Assembly (NCBI RefSeq): GCF_002849715.1
Contig: NZ_CP018863.1
Coordinates: forward strand, 124,001 to 188,000
DNA from: Arthrobacter crystallopoietes
Lineage (GTDB): Bacteria > Actinomycetota > Actinomycetes > Actinomycetales > Micrococcaceae
DNA length: 64,000 nt
Direction of reading: 5' to 3'
A program made the position numbers and the translations under genes. The notes under the pieces were generated by a model. That model searched no databases, was not told the DNA's origin, and saw only the letters and a program-made list of their open reading frames with translations. Within the stretch, counting starts at the first letter, position 1. Every line of letters begins with the position of its first letter. Below, piece after piece: positions 7,885 through 16,619 of this stretch.

Positions 7885-9585
7885 TTACTTTCCTGCGCCG
7901 CTGGCAGCGGCGCCGGTAGCAGTAGCGTCGAGCTGCGGCTCGGTCTCGGCATCCGTGTCGTAATCGCCGATGCGCTGCTTGATCAGCGCGAAGTCGAAGT
8001 CCTGCTTGCTGCGCACCGACATGGCGTAGCAGATCACGGTACTGATCGCGTAGGCCACCAGCGAACCGGTCAGGACCGTGTAATCATGCAGGAAACCTAT
8101 GACGAAAGGCGCCGCAGCCAGCGCGCCGATAGCGCCGATGATCCTGGCCGCCTTGAGTCCGAAGAACCCGAAGGACATCAGGCCCAGCACAACGCCAATA
8201 CCCACCACGGAGACCACGTCGAAGACGATGCCGGTGGCGCCGTCCATCGGGAACCATTCGAAACGGACCGGGATAAAGACGGCCAGTGCCGCCAGTACCG
8301 AAACGGTGAACGCCTTGTTGGTGACCTTGTTCCAGTAGAAGCTGGCGATCACCGGGAAGACCAGCGCGCCCCAGAGTGCACCAACGAAGACCAGCAGGTC
8401 GAGGATGTTCATCTGCCCGCTGGCGAAATACAACGCAGCGGCGGTAGCAACGATCATCGAGATGCGGCCGACCATCAGCATGGTCTTCGGGTTGGCCTTG
8501 CCCTTGGCAATGTTCTGTCCGTAGACGTCCGCCATCATGATCGAGGACAGGGCGGCCAGATCAGAGTCGGCCGTCGAAGACAGAGCACCGATGATCATGA
8601 TCAGGAAGACACCCAGCAGGATCGGCCCCAGGAAGGTGGAGGCCATCTGCGGAATCAGGTTGTTGGTGTCGCCGCCGGACGGTGAAATGCCGAGGTACAG
8701 CGCCATGACGCCGAGCATGCCGATACCGATGATGGTGGCACCGTAGCCGATCGTCGCGGTGACGAAGGTCTTCTTGATCAGATCCTCACGCACGGCAAAG
8801 AGCCGCTGGGCGATGGTCTGGTTGCCGATGGCGTAGGCCAGCACGGCGGCAATGTACGGCGCGCCCTGGTTAAGGAAGGCATCCGAAGAGAAGAAGTTGG
8901 ACTGCTGCGGCGTCAGATTCGCGGCACCCTGGGCGAACATGTCGGGGCCGCCGGCGGAGAAAAAGACCACCGGGATAATAACGACGACGGCGCCGAGCAT
9001 GGCGACGACCTGGGCAAAGTCCGTCATGACGGAAGCCCGGAAGCCGGACCACAGCGTGTAGAGCAGTACACCGGCGGCAATCACGATGATGCCCTGGGAG
9101 AAGCTGAAGGGCGACAGCAGCGCAATCAGCGCGCCGCCGGCAATGAAGTTCGAGGTGAGGCTGATGAGGCTCCCGACGACGTTCGAACCGGCCAGCATGA
9201 GCTGGCTGGAACGACCGTGTCGGGCATGCATAACCTCAGCGAGTGTGTGGGCTTTCGGCGCTACCTTGCGGATGCGCTTGCCGAAGGGGTAGATGAACAG
9301 AATCATCAGTGCGCCCCAAAGACCGTAGTGGATCGGCCCCGAAATGCCGTAGGTGTAGCCCGACGTTGCCGAGGCGTACATGGAGGACGCCCAGATCCAG
9401 GTCGCCGTCATGCTGGCCGCGGAAATTCCGAAGCCGACTTTGTTGCCTGCGGTCATGTAACCGTCGGCATTTTCCTTCTTTTTCCCGATGAGTGTGGACA
9501 TCAGGAGTGTGCCGCCGTAAAACAGCACCAACAGCAGGATTACTGTCCAGCCGCTCAGTTGATAGAACTCCGCCTCAGGCGTCAT
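7885..9585 (-). CDS. sodium:solute symporter (SSS family, DUR3-like)
   Basis: A 566-residue polytopic membrane protein with about 13-15 predicted helices. Conserved features of the SSS family include the N-terminal GYMTAGNKVG region, WIWASSMYASATSGYTYG, and FRASVMTDFAQ. The segments GISGPIHYGLWGA and KAHTLAEVMHARHG resemble DUR3-type urea transporters more than proline or pantothenate carriers, so urea or a small polar solute is a plausible but unproven substrate. The C-terminus is a cytoplasmic Ala/Thr-rich tail. It starts at ATG 9585 with an AGGAGAGGAAACG sequence upstream and is immediately followed by a 43-residue membrane protein in the same operon. The 354-nt upstream gap should hold its promoter. 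Confidence 0.88.
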   Translation of the reverse strand: MTPEAEFYQLSGWTVILLLVLFYGGTLLMSTLIGKKKENADGYMTAGNKVGFGISAASMTATWIWASSMYASATSGYTYGISGPIHYGLWGALMILFIYPFGKRIRKVAPKAHTLAEVMHARHGRSSQLMLAGSNVVGSLISLTSNFIAGGALIALLSPFSFSQGIIVIAAGVLLYTLWSGFRASVMTDFAQVVAMLGAVVVIIPVVFFSAGGPDMFAQGAANLTPQQSNFFSSDAFLNQGAPYIAAVLAYAIGNQTIAQRLFAVREDLIKKTFVTATIGYGATIIGIGMLGVMALYLGISPSGGDTNNLIPQMASTFLGPILLGVFLIMIIGALSSTADSDLAALSSIMMADVYGQNIAKGKANPKTMLMVGRISMIVATAAALYFASGQMNILDLLVFVGALWGALVFPVIASFYWNKVTNKAFTVSVLAALAVFIPVRFEWFPMDGATGIVFDVVSVVGIGVVLGLMSFGFFGLKAARIIGAIGALAAAPFVIGFLHDYTVLTGSLVAYAISTVICYAMSVRSKQDFDFALIKQRIGDYDTDAETEPQLDATATGAAASGAGK

Positions 9586-9939
9586 TCGTTTCCTCTCCTC
9601 ATGACAGGCTCACCGGGCACCTGCCAGATTCAACGCGCGCCGGCCGTCAAGGCTCTATTTCCACGTTTCGTCCGGCGGTTCCTCGTCAAAAGGCCGCGGA
9701 CATTCTGAATCCGGTGATGGATTCGAGGCGCGCACTCCCGTCCGGCACGATGCCGGACCCAAAACAAGCTGCATTCGCTGCAGCACACAAAAATGCGGCC
9801 GGAATCCCTCCGCGCCGCAAGGCAGTGGCTGTTCTTCAGCCGACTACGGGATTAATAATGCTTCCTGCTTGTGCGTTTTCCGGCTCAAAGACATCGGAAG
9901 ATTGCTACAAGCAAGCATCGTGCTTTCAATACTTTAGCA
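9586..9939. other. 354-nt intergenic region upstream of the symporter
   Basis: No gene was recognised. The region contains a perfect hairpin GTCCGGCA-CGA-TGCCGGAC around 9740-9758 and AT-richer sequence near 9850-9950. On the minus strand TTGAAA (near 9928) followed 16 nt later by TAGCAAT could be a promoter for the symporter, but the -10 match is imperfect. The hairpin could terminate the PHP gene, which ends at 9940 on the same strand. Confidence 0.35.
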
Positions 9940-10821
9940 TCATTGTGCCTGATAGCCGCCTTTTGTGTCCCGCTGCGGGAGGTAGGCAGCACTTCCCGTG
10001 CCCAGTTCGAGGATCCTTTCGAGCACCTTGACAGAGGTCGTATTCTCCCCCAGCCGGTTGGGTTTCCCCGCCCCGTGGTAGTCGCTGGATCCGGTGACCA
10101 GGAGCCCGTTTTCGGCGGCCAGCCGACGGAGCCAGGCCTTGCCTTCCTCCGGATTATCCCGGTGGTCGACCTCCACGCCGTCGAGCCCGGCATCGATCAT
10201 TTCGCGGAAGACTTCTTCCCCGACAACCCTGCCGCGGCTGGAGGCCACGGGATGGGCGAAGACGGCCACGCCGCCCGCCTGCTTAATCAGTTCGACGGCG
10301 CGCGCGGGTTCCGGCGCGTAATGCGTGATGTAATACCGCGATCGGGCCGTCAAAATATGGGCGAACGCCTCGCTGCGGTCGGAAACGATGCCGGCCGCCA
10401 CCAGGGCATCAGCGATGTGCGGGCGCCCCACCGTCGCGCCGTGGGCGGTATGGGCATTAACGTCCGCCCATGTGATCGGATAGTCCTCTGCCAGCAGTTC
10501 GACCATCCGTTCGGCCCTGGTCAGCCGTGCGTCCCGGGCCTTGCCGATTTCCGCCAGCAGCCCTGGGTGGTCCGGGTCGTGCAGGTAGGCCAGGACGTGC
10601 ACGCTGATCCCCTGCACGGAGTGGCAGGTCACTTCCATGCCGGGCACCAGCCCGACGCCGCACTCACGCGCGGCCGCGAAAGCGGGCTGCCAGCCCGCTG
10701 TCGAGTCGTGGTCGGTCAGCGCGACAACGTCCAGGCCTGCGGCGGCAGCCGAACGTACGACGTCGGCGGGCGGTTGCGTGCCGTCCGAGACTGTGGAGTG
10801 TGCGTGCAGATCGATTCTCAC
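9940..10821 (-). CDS. PHP-domain phosphoesterase (RNase AM / nucleoside bisphosphatase type)
   Basis: A 293-residue PHP domain protein. Metal-binding motifs occur in order: DLHAHSTVSDG at residues 4-14 (first HxH), ALTDHDS near residue 35, and later HPVASS and a C-terminal GSSDYHG. This set matches the YciV/TrpH-like branch, whose characterised members hydrolyse 3',5'-nucleoside bisphosphates and trim RNA 5' ends. The GTG start at 10821 lies 6 nt after TAGATT, so the message is probably leaderless. It is divergent from aminopeptidase P with less than 90 nt between starts. The enzyme family is clear; the exact substrate is inferred. Confidence 0.85.
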   Translation of the reverse strand: MRIDLHAHSTVSDGTQPPADVVRSAAAAGLDVVALTDHDSTAGWQPAFAAARECGVGLVPGMEVTCHSVQGISVHVLAYLHDPDHPGLLAEIGKARDARLTRAERMVELLAEDYPITWADVNAHTAHGATVGRPHIADALVAAGIVSDRSEAFAHILTARSRYYITHYAPEPARAVELIKQAGGVAVFAHPVASSRGRVVGEEVFREMIDAGLDGVEVDHRDNPEEGKAWLRRLAAENGLLVTGSSDYHGAGKPNRLGENTTSVKVLERILELGTGSAAYLPQRDTKGGYQAQ

Positions 10822-10827
10822 GCCACC

Positions 10828-10833
10828 AATCTA
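10828..10833 (-). promoter_or_regulatory. -10 hexamer for leaderless PHP gene
   Basis: TAGATT on the minus strand is followed by 6 nt (GGTGGC) and the GTG start at 10821. Confidence 0.5.
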
Positions 10834-10873
10834 CCGCGCACCGGCACCGGAATGCTGTGCTGTGCTGGAACGT

Positions 10874-10902
10874 TTGGCAGGTCTTGGCGCCGGTGAGACG
10901 AT
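10874..10902 (+). promoter_or_regulatory. promoter of aminopeptidase P gene, leaderless
   Basis: TTGGCA at 10874-10879 and GACGAT at 10897-10902 are separated by 17 nt, and the GTG start follows 6 nt later. The -35 match and spacing are good; the -10 is weaker than the TAnnnT seen at other genes. Confidence 0.45.
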
Positions 10903-10908
10903 GGTTCG

Positions 10909-12480
10909 GTGAGTACAGACGTCAATAACAGCGCCCCGCTGCAGGCTTCCGAAGGGCAGCCGCTCGAAGAGCGCGGAAACAACCGATCGCAGCGCCCGGA
11001 ATCCGATGCTTTTAAGGACTTCATGGGCAGCAAGTGGGCCCCAAGTACCGCCCAGGCCCCCGCCAAAGCCGAGGTGGCAGTGCACGCCGCGCGCCGCCGT
11101 CGTGCCATCTCGGAGAAGTTCCAAGGCGAGCGGCTGGTCATCCCCGCCGGTCCGCTCAAGGTCCGCTCCAATGACACGGACTACCGGTTCCGCCCGCATT
11201 CCGGCTTCGCTCATCTGACCGGTCTCGGACTGGACCATGAGCCCGAAGCCGTCCTGGTTCTGGAACCGACGGCAGAAAGCGCAGGCGACGACGGCGGCCA
11301 CCACCATGCCACGCTCTATTTCCGCCCGCTGTCGGGCCGGGATACGCCGGAGTTCTACGCCAACGCACGCTACGGCGAATTTTGGATCGGCCCGCGGCCC
11401 ACCCTGCCTGAACTCAACCAGCTGCTGGACCTGGATACCGCGGACCTGAGCGAGCTCGAGGTAGCCATCACCAAGGACGCCGGCGTGGTCGGGGTCGGCG
11501 GCATGCGTATCCGGCTGCTGCGCGAAGTGGACATGAACGTGGACGCGCTCGTCGACACCTCGCGCATCAACACCGGGGTGGATCTGGAGGAGTCCGACAA
11601 GCTTGACGCCTTGCTGGCCGAAGCGCTGTCCGAGCTGCGCCTGCTCAAGGACGAGTGGGAAATTGCGGAAATCAAAAAGGCAGTAGCCGCCACCATTAAC
11701 GGCTTCCATGAAGTGGTCAAGGTCCTGCCGCGCGCGATCACCCATGACCGGGGCGAGCGCGTGGTCGAGGGGGCGTTCTTCGCCCGCGCCCGTGAAGAGG
11801 GCAATGATCTCGGCTACGACACGATTGCCGCAGCGGGCAACAATGCAACGATCCTGCACTGGATCCGCAACAACGGCCGGGTCAACGCCGGCGATCTGCT
11901 GCTGCTCGATGCCGGGGTAGAAGCCGATTCCCTGTACACCGCGGACGTCACCCGTACCCTTCCGGTCAACGGCAGCTTCAGCGAGATCCAGCGCAAGATC
12001 TACCAGGCCGTGCTGGACGCGGCGGACGCCGGATTCGCCGCCGCCCAGCCGGGCGCGAAGTTCCGCGATGTGCACACGGCTGCCGTGACGGTACTGGCCG
12101 AGCGGCTGGACGAGTGGGGTGTGCTGCCCGTTTCGTTGGACGAGGCGCTGTCGGAGCACGGCCAGCATCACCGGCGCTGGATGCCGCACGGAACCAGCCA
12201 CCACCTGGGTCTGGACGTCCATGACTGCGCGCAGGCCAAGCGCGAGCTCTACCTGGACGGCATCCTTACGGAAGGCATGGTTTTCACCATCGAACCGGGC
12301 CTCTACTTCAAGAACGAAGACCTAGCGGTGCCGGAGGAATACCGCGGCATCGGCATCCGGATCGAGGATGACATCCTGATGACCGCCGACGGCCCTGTCA
12401 ACCTCAGCGCAGCGCTGCCGCGAAAGCCGGACGAGGTCGAGTCCTGGATGGCCGGCATTTACAGCCCCACCGGGGAATAG
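10909..12480 (+). CDS. pepP: Xaa-Pro aminopeptidase (aminopeptidase P, M24B)
   Basis: A 523-residue metallopeptidase with an N-terminal aminopeptidase P domain (about 70-210) and a C-terminal pita-bread catalytic domain. The five dinuclear-metal ligands are in recognisable motifs: LLLDAGVEADSLYTADVTRTLP (two Asp), HGTSHHLGLDVHD (His), TIEPGLYF (Glu) and GIGIRIEDD (Glu). It removes N-terminal residues preceding proline, recycling proline-containing peptides, and is a natural partner of the peptide importers elsewhere in the window. The N-terminal 70 residues are polar and poorly conserved. GTG at 10909 is chosen from the promoter geometry. It ends at a strong terminator. Confidence 0.93.
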   Translation: MSTDVNNSAPLQASEGQPLEERGNNRSQRPESDAFKDFMGSKWAPSTAQAPAKAEVAVHAARRRRAISEKFQGERLVIPAGPLKVRSNDTDYRFRPHSGFAHLTGLGLDHEPEAVLVLEPTAESAGDDGGHHHATLYFRPLSGRDTPEFYANARYGEFWIGPRPTLPELNQLLDLDTADLSELEVAITKDAGVVGVGGMRIRLLREVDMNVDALVDTSRINTGVDLEESDKLDALLAEALSELRLLKDEWEIAEIKKAVAATINGFHEVVKVLPRAITHDRGERVVEGAFFARAREEGNDLGYDTIAAAGNNATILHWIRNNGRVNAGDLLLLDAGVEADSLYTADVTRTLPVNGSFSEIQRKIYQAVLDAADAGFAAAQPGAKFRDVHTAAVTVLAERLDEWGVLPVSLDEALSEHGQHHRRWMPHGTSHHLGLDVHDCAQAKRELYLDGILTEGMVFTIEPGLYFKNEDLAVPEEYRGIGIRIEDDILMTADGPVNLSAALPRKPDEVESWMAGIYSPTGE

Positions 12481-12543
12481 CCGGCCCGGGCCTGGGCAGC
12501 CGCTGCCCGGCTCCGCGCCGCGGGACCAGACGGCAGAAACAGT

Positions 12544-12576
12544 TAGGGGACGGATCCGCGATGGATCCGTCCCCTA
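12544..12576. terminator. bidirectional terminator after pepP
   Basis: A 14-bp perfect stem, TAGGGGACGGATCC with GGATCCGTCCCCTA, around a 5-nt loop. It is followed on plus by a TGTATGTTTTC T-rich stretch and lies between convergent pepP and the stress-protein gene. Confidence 0.85.
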
Positions 12577-12605
12577 CTGTATGTTTTCTTCGGAGACCGG
12601 CGGCC

Positions 12606-13475
12606 TTACTGGCGCGACTGCTCCGCGGGGCCCTCTGGGTTCTGGTCCTGTTTCGGCCCTTCCGGGTTGCCGGCAGGCTCGCCGCGGTCATCCGGCTGGC
12701 CCTGCTCGTGCTCCGGCGTGATCCGGACACCGTATTGGGGACGGCCGTCCGGCAGATCCGGGAAACGTCCCCGCACCGGCATTCCCGTTGTCTCGGCGCC
12801 GTTTTCCTCGGCGGCACCTGCCGACGGCTGGCTGTTCGGCTGCGGCGGGATGCCCGGCTGGCCGGACTGGTTCTGGCCGGGCTGCTGGTACGGATCGCCC
12901 CACTGCGCCGGACGGTCCGGCATCGGCGGCTGCTGCTGGGGTTGCTGCCCATGGCCCGGCCCTTGTGCACCAGGGTGGAAAGCATGACCGGGCATCGGCA
13001 GCTGCGACGCCAGCCGGCGCGCCTCATGCGCCACCTCGGTGGCAACAACGACGTCGTAGCTGGTAGCAACCGTCTGCTGGGTCGAGGTGAAGTCCCGCTT
13101 GCCTCGGGTAAACGCGTAGCTGACCACGCCGAACAGGATCCAGAATGCGGCGCCCATCGCCATCGAAGACAGCACCAGCATGTAGCTTCCGCCACCGCCG
13201 AACAGCATCAGCAGGAGCCCGACGAACAGACCGAACCATGCACCCGTTGCCGCCCCGGAGAGCGCAACCTTCGGATAACTCAGCCGTCCGGTGACGCGTT
13301 CCACGGACTTGAGGTCATTGCCTACAATCGTCACGTGCTGGACGGGGAACTCCTGGTCCGCCAGATAGTCCACCACTTTCTGCGCGTCCAGGTAAGTCCG
13401 GTAGTTGCCGAGCAGCTCGCCTTGGGGAAGCCCTGGCTTCAGGTCACGTGATTCGGTACGGCCAAGCATTGACAT
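12606..13475 (-). CDS. general stress protein, YflT-like domain, with Pro/Gln-rich tail
   Basis: A 289-residue protein. The first 75 residues form a YflT/GSP17M-type domain with YLADQEFPVQHVTIVGNDL, the family hallmark. Next come two adjacent hydrophobic helices (about residues 75-125), so the protein is membrane-anchored, and then a long hydrophilic tail rich in Pro, Gln and Gly (about 165-289). YflT-type proteins are stress-induced in Firmicutes and actinobacteria but their biochemical role is unknown. ATG 13475 is used; ATG 13469 has a better-spaced GAGGG sequence and may be the true start. It is divergent from the MgtE-N/CBS gene. Confidence 0.8.
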   Translation of the reverse strand: MSMLGRTESRDLKPGLPQGELLGNYRTYLDAQKVVDYLADQEFPVQHVTIVGNDLKSVERVTGRLSYPKVALSGAATGAWFGLFVGLLLMLFGGGGSYMLVLSSMAMGAAFWILFGVVSYAFTRGKRDFTSTQQTVATSYDVVVATEVAHEARRLASQLPMPGHAFHPGAQGPGHGQQPQQQPPMPDRPAQWGDPYQQPGQNQSGQPGIPPQPNSQPSAGAAEENGAETTGMPVRGRFPDLPDGRPQYGVRITPEHEQGQPDDRGEPAGNPEGPKQDQNPEGPAEQSRQ

Positions 13476-13582
13476 ACCCTCATTGTCTCCCACTTTGTCC
13501 CGGCAGTGTGCCCGGTATCGCTTCAGGTGAACGTCTGTGCCCTGTGGCGCGCCCCGGTGCGGCTTCGACGGCATATACCACG

Positions 13583-13588
13583 TAGCCT
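13583..13588 (+). promoter_or_regulatory. -10 hexamer for leaderless MgtE-N/CBS gene
   Basis: TAGCCT is followed by 6 nt and the GTG start at 13595. Confidence 0.5.
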
Positions 13589-13594
13589 AATGGG

Positions 13595-14878
13595 GTGAGC
13601 ACAAATCCAACCAGAGTCTTCGTTGCACGCCTGCTCGGCCTGGACGTTTTCGATCCTTTGGGCGACCGTCTGGGTCGGCTGCGTGATGCCGTAGCGCTTG
13701 ACCGCGGCGGGGCCAAACCGCCCCAGGTCGTGGGCATTGTCGTCGAGGTCCCCGGCAAGAAACGCGTCTTTGTGCCTATGACCAGGATTACCTCGATCAA
13801 CGCCAGCCAGATCATCTGTACGGGATTGGTCAACCTGCGCCGGTTCGAACAGCGCGGCGCCGAAATGCTGATGGTCGCGGAGATGTTTGACCGCCGGGTC
13901 ATTTTGGCGGACGGCAGCGGCGACGCCACCATCGAAGACATCGCGATGGAAAAGTCCAGGAACGGCGACTGGTACGTCTCCCAACTGTTTGTCCGGCGCG
14001 GCCACTCCAATTCCCCGCTGCGCAGCCTGCGCCGCAATGAGACGCTCATCATTGACTGGAACGAGGCCCAGCAGGGCGCCCGGAACGAGCCGCAGGCCGC
14101 GACGGCGTTCGTGGCCAGCCACGAGGACCTCAAAGCAGCGGACTTTGCCGAGGCCCTGCATGAGATGACGGGCAAACGCCGGATCGAGGTAGCCAGCGAG
14201 CTGCAGGACCAGCGGCTCGCAGCGGTGTTGCAGGAGCTTCCGGATGACGACCAGGTCCAGATCCTGTCCTCGCTGGACATTGAACGCGCCGCCGATGTCC
14301 TGGAAGAAATGGACCCCGACGACGCTGCGGACCTGTTGGCGGAACTGCCCGAAGAGCAGAAAGAAGAACTGCTCCAGCGCATGGAGCCCGAGGAAGCCAA
14401 AGATGTCCGACGGCTCATGGAGTATGAGGAGAACACCGCCGGCTCCATCATGACCCCGGTTCCGGTCATCCTGCCTCCGGAAGCCACAGTGGCCCAGGCC
14501 CTGGCCCACGTGCGCCGCGAGGAACTGACGCCCGCATTGGCGTCGGCCATTTTTGTCTGTCGGCCGCCGCTGGAAACACCCACAGGTCGCTATCTCGGCG
14601 TCGTGCATATCCAGCAGCTGCTGCGCTATCCACCGCCGGAGGCCTTGGGCAACATTGTGGATACGGACCTTGACCCGGTGTCGGATCAGGCGGACGTCAG
14701 CGAGGTGGCGCGGATGCTGGCCACCTACAACCTGAACTCGCTCGCGGTGGTGAATGAGGACGACAGGCTTGTTGGTGCGGTTACGGTGGATGATGTGCTC
14801 GACCATCTGCTGCCAGATGACTGGAGGGCGCAGGATGATGATGTATCGCTGAGCCGGAAGGTGGGCCGAAATGGCTGA
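13595..14878 (+). CDS. MgtE N-terminal domain / CBS-pair protein without channel domain
   Basis: A 427-residue soluble protein. An N-terminal PRC-barrel-like segment (about 1-150, with FVARLLGLDVFDPLGDRLGRL) is followed by an MgtE-type superhelical N domain (about 180-280: LQELPDDDQVQILSSLD, MDPDDAADLLAELPEEQ) and two CBS repeats (about 285-410, ending VNEDDRLVGAVTVDDVLDHL). In true MgtE these cytoplasmic parts sense Mg2+ and gate a membrane pore; here the five-helix pore is absent. It is therefore probably a divalent-cation or nucleotide sensor rather than a transporter. Its 3' end overlaps the DUF1003 gene by 8 nt, so the two are likely coupled. A M. tuberculosis relative (Rv1232c, from memory) lies in a comparable position near mrp. 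Confidence 0.85.
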   Translation: MSTNPTRVFVARLLGLDVFDPLGDRLGRLRDAVALDRGGAKPPQVVGIVVEVPGKKRVFVPMTRITSINASQIICTGLVNLRRFEQRGAEMLMVAEMFDRRVILADGSGDATIEDIAMEKSRNGDWYVSQLFVRRGHSNSPLRSLRRNETLIIDWNEAQQGARNEPQAATAFVASHEDLKAADFAEALHEMTGKRRIEVASELQDQRLAAVLQELPDDDQVQILSSLDIERAADVLEEMDPDDAADLLAELPEEQKEELLQRMEPEEAKDVRRLMEYEENTAGSIMTPVPVILPPEATVAQALAHVRREELTPALASAIFVCRPPLETPTGRYLGVVHIQQLLRYPPPEALGNIVDTDLDPVSDQADVSEVARMLATYNLNSLAVVNEDDRLVGAVTVDDVLDHLLPDDWRAQDDDVSLSRKVGRNG

Positions 14879-15467
14879 GAAGAAGAATACCGCCGGTGCG
14901 CTGGACATCCCCCGTGAAGCGCGCGCCCGTCTGCTCCCGAGGTTGCGGCCCAACCCGGATGCCTTCGGCAGCGCCACCGAGAACTTCGCGCGGTTCATGG
15001 GGACACCGCAGTTCCTGGTCTGGATGTCGGTCTTCTGCCTGATCTGGCTCGGCTGGAATACGTGGGGGCCGCCGTCGCTGCGCTTCGACAGTGCGGCGCT
15101 CGGTTTCACCGCGCTGACGCTGATGCTTTCCTTGCAGGCGTCCTACGCGGCACCGTTGCTGCTGCTGGCGCAGAACCGCCAGGACGACCGGGACAAGGTC
15201 TCGCTCCAGCAGGACCGCCAGCGGGCCGAGCGGAACCTCTCCGATACGGAGTACCTGACGCGTGAGCTGGCCGCGCTGCGCATCGCGCTGCAGGAAGTGG
15301 CCACCCGCGACTTCGTCCGCAGCGAACTTCGAAGCGTCCTCGAGGAACTCCTCGAGTCCGACGACGGCGAAGAGCGTCCCGTCCGCAGGGGCAAGAAGAA
15401 GGTCTCGGACGCGACTGCCGCCTTGCCCAGAATTTCCGCGCGTCCCCAGAAACAACCCGAAAGCTAG
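14871..15467 (+). CDS. DUF1003 family membrane protein
   Basis: A 198-residue protein with the DUF1003 core: FARFMGTPQFLVWMSVFC, then LIWLGWNTW, and a second hydrophobic helix (FTALTLMLSLQASYAAPLLLLAQN) followed by a charged coiled-coil-like stretch (NRQDDRDKVSLQQDRQRAE). The C-terminal 50 residues are polar. The family has two transmembrane helices and no established function. The ATG lies inside the last codons of the MgtE-N/CBS gene, so the two proteins are probably made together, which hints at a joint role in ion sensing. Mrp/ApbC starts 3 nt after its stop. Confidence 0.85.
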   Translation: MAEKKNTAGALDIPREARARLLPRLRPNPDAFGSATENFARFMGTPQFLVWMSVFCLIWLGWNTWGPPSLRFDSAALGFTALTLMLSLQASYAAPLLLLAQNRQDDRDKVSLQQDRQRAERNLSDTEYLTRELAALRIALQEVATRDFVRSELRSVLEELLESDDGEERPVRRGKKKVSDATAALPRISARPQKQPES

Positions 15468-15470
15468 GCC

Positions 15471-16619
15471 GTGACACCGCATCATCCCCTACCCGACCGG
15501 CAGTCCGTCCAGCGGGCCCTGGAAAAAGTCATCGACCCCGAACTGCGCCGGCCGATCACCGAACTGGGCATGTTGAAGGGTTTTTCCATTGACGACGGCG
15601 GCGCTGTCACCGTGGAAGTGCTGCTCACCATCGCCGGATGCCCCCTTCGCGACACGATTACCGGCGATGTTGAGAAGTCTCTGGCAGCCTTACCCGGAAT
15701 CAGCGCGGTTTCGGTGGTGCTGGATGTGATGACCCAGGAACAGCGGACCGCTTTGAAGGAACGGCTCAAGGGCCCCGGCGCGGAGCGCGGCATTCCCTTC
15801 AACGACCCGTCCTCGCTGACCAGGGTCTACGCCGTGGCCAGCGGCAAGGGCGGCGTAGGTAAATCCAGCGTCACCGTGAATCTTGCGTGTGCCATGGCTG
15901 CCCAGGGGTTGCGCGTGGGGATCATCGATGCGGACGTTTACGGTTTCTCCATCCCCGGCTTGATGGGCATCACCGGTGCCCCCACGCGTGTGGACGAAAT
16001 GATCCTGCCGCCGGTGGCCTACGGCGTCAAAACCATTTCCATCGGCATGTTTGTTTCGGGAAACCAGCCGGTGGCGTGGCGCGGACCGATGCTCCACCGC
16101 GCACTGGAGCAGTTCCTGACCGACGTCTATTTCGGCGACCTTGACGCGTTGTTCCTGGACCTGCCGCCGGGAACCGGGGACATCGCCATTTCCGTGTCGC
16201 AGCTGCTGCCCGAGTCCCGGATACTCGTGGTCACAACGCCGCAGAGCGCTGCGGCCGATGTCGCCGAACGCGCCGGGTCCATCGCGGTTCAAACCGGCCA
16301 GCAGATCGCGGGCGTCATCGAGAACATGTCCTGGCTTGAACTGGAGGACGGCAGCCGGGTGGAGGTATTCGGTGCCGGCGGCGGGCAGGTGGTGGCCGAG
16401 CGCCTGAGCAGCACCCTGGACAAAGACATCAAACTGCTGGGCAGTGTCCCCTTGGATCCGCGGCTTCGCGAAGGCGGCGACCGCGGCGAACCCATCGTCC
16501 TGGCGGGCGGCCCGGCAGGGTCTTCACCGGCGGCCAAGGCTTTGCGGAGTATCGCGGCGGAGCTGGCAACCCGTCCACGCGGCCTCGCCGGCCGCCCATT
16601 GGGGGTCAGCCCTGCTTAG
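15471..16619 (+). CDS. apbC: Mrp/NBP35 family Fe-S cluster carrier ATPase (ApbC)
   Basis: A 382-residue P-loop protein. An N-terminal MIP18/DUF59 domain (about 1-105; GCPLRDTI motif near residue 58) precedes a deviant Walker A ASGKGGVGKSS at about residues 123-133, a switch region IIDADVYGFSIPG and LFLDLPPGTGD. These define Mrp/ApbC, which assembles and transfers iron-sulfur clusters. The usual CxxC metal-binding pair near the C-terminus is not evident; the equivalent region reads VIENMSWLELEDGSRVEVFG. That is common in actinobacterial Mrp but worth noting. The start is GTG at 15471, 3 nt after the DUF1003 stop. The stop overlaps the convergent tatB stop by 4 nt. Confidence 0.9.
   Translation: MTPHHPLPDRQSVQRALEKVIDPELRRPITELGMLKGFSIDDGGAVTVEVLLTIAGCPLRDTITGDVEKSLAALPGISAVSVVLDVMTQEQRTALKERLKGPGAERGIPFNDPSSLTRVYAVASGKGGVGKSSVTVNLACAMAAQGLRVGIIDADVYGFSIPGLMGITGAPTRVDEMILPPVAYGVKTISIGMFVSGNQPVAWRGPMLHRALEQFLTDVYFGDLDALFLDLPPGTGDIAISVSQLLPESRILVVTTPQSAAADVAERAGSIAVQTGQQIAGVIENMSWLELEDGSRVEVFGAGGGQVVAERLSSTLDKDIKLLGSVPLDPRLREGGDRGEPIVLAGGPAGSSPAAKALRSIAAELATRPRGLAGRPLGVSPA

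Noticed and set aside
7764..7952. 62-codon minus frame at the end of the symporter
   Set aside because: It overlaps the symporter and the better-supported 43-codon small membrane gene in another frame, and lacks its own ribosome binding site.
10831..12222. Minus-strand frame of 463 codons opposite aminopeptidase P
   Set aside because: The plus strand carries all five metal ligands of the M24 family.
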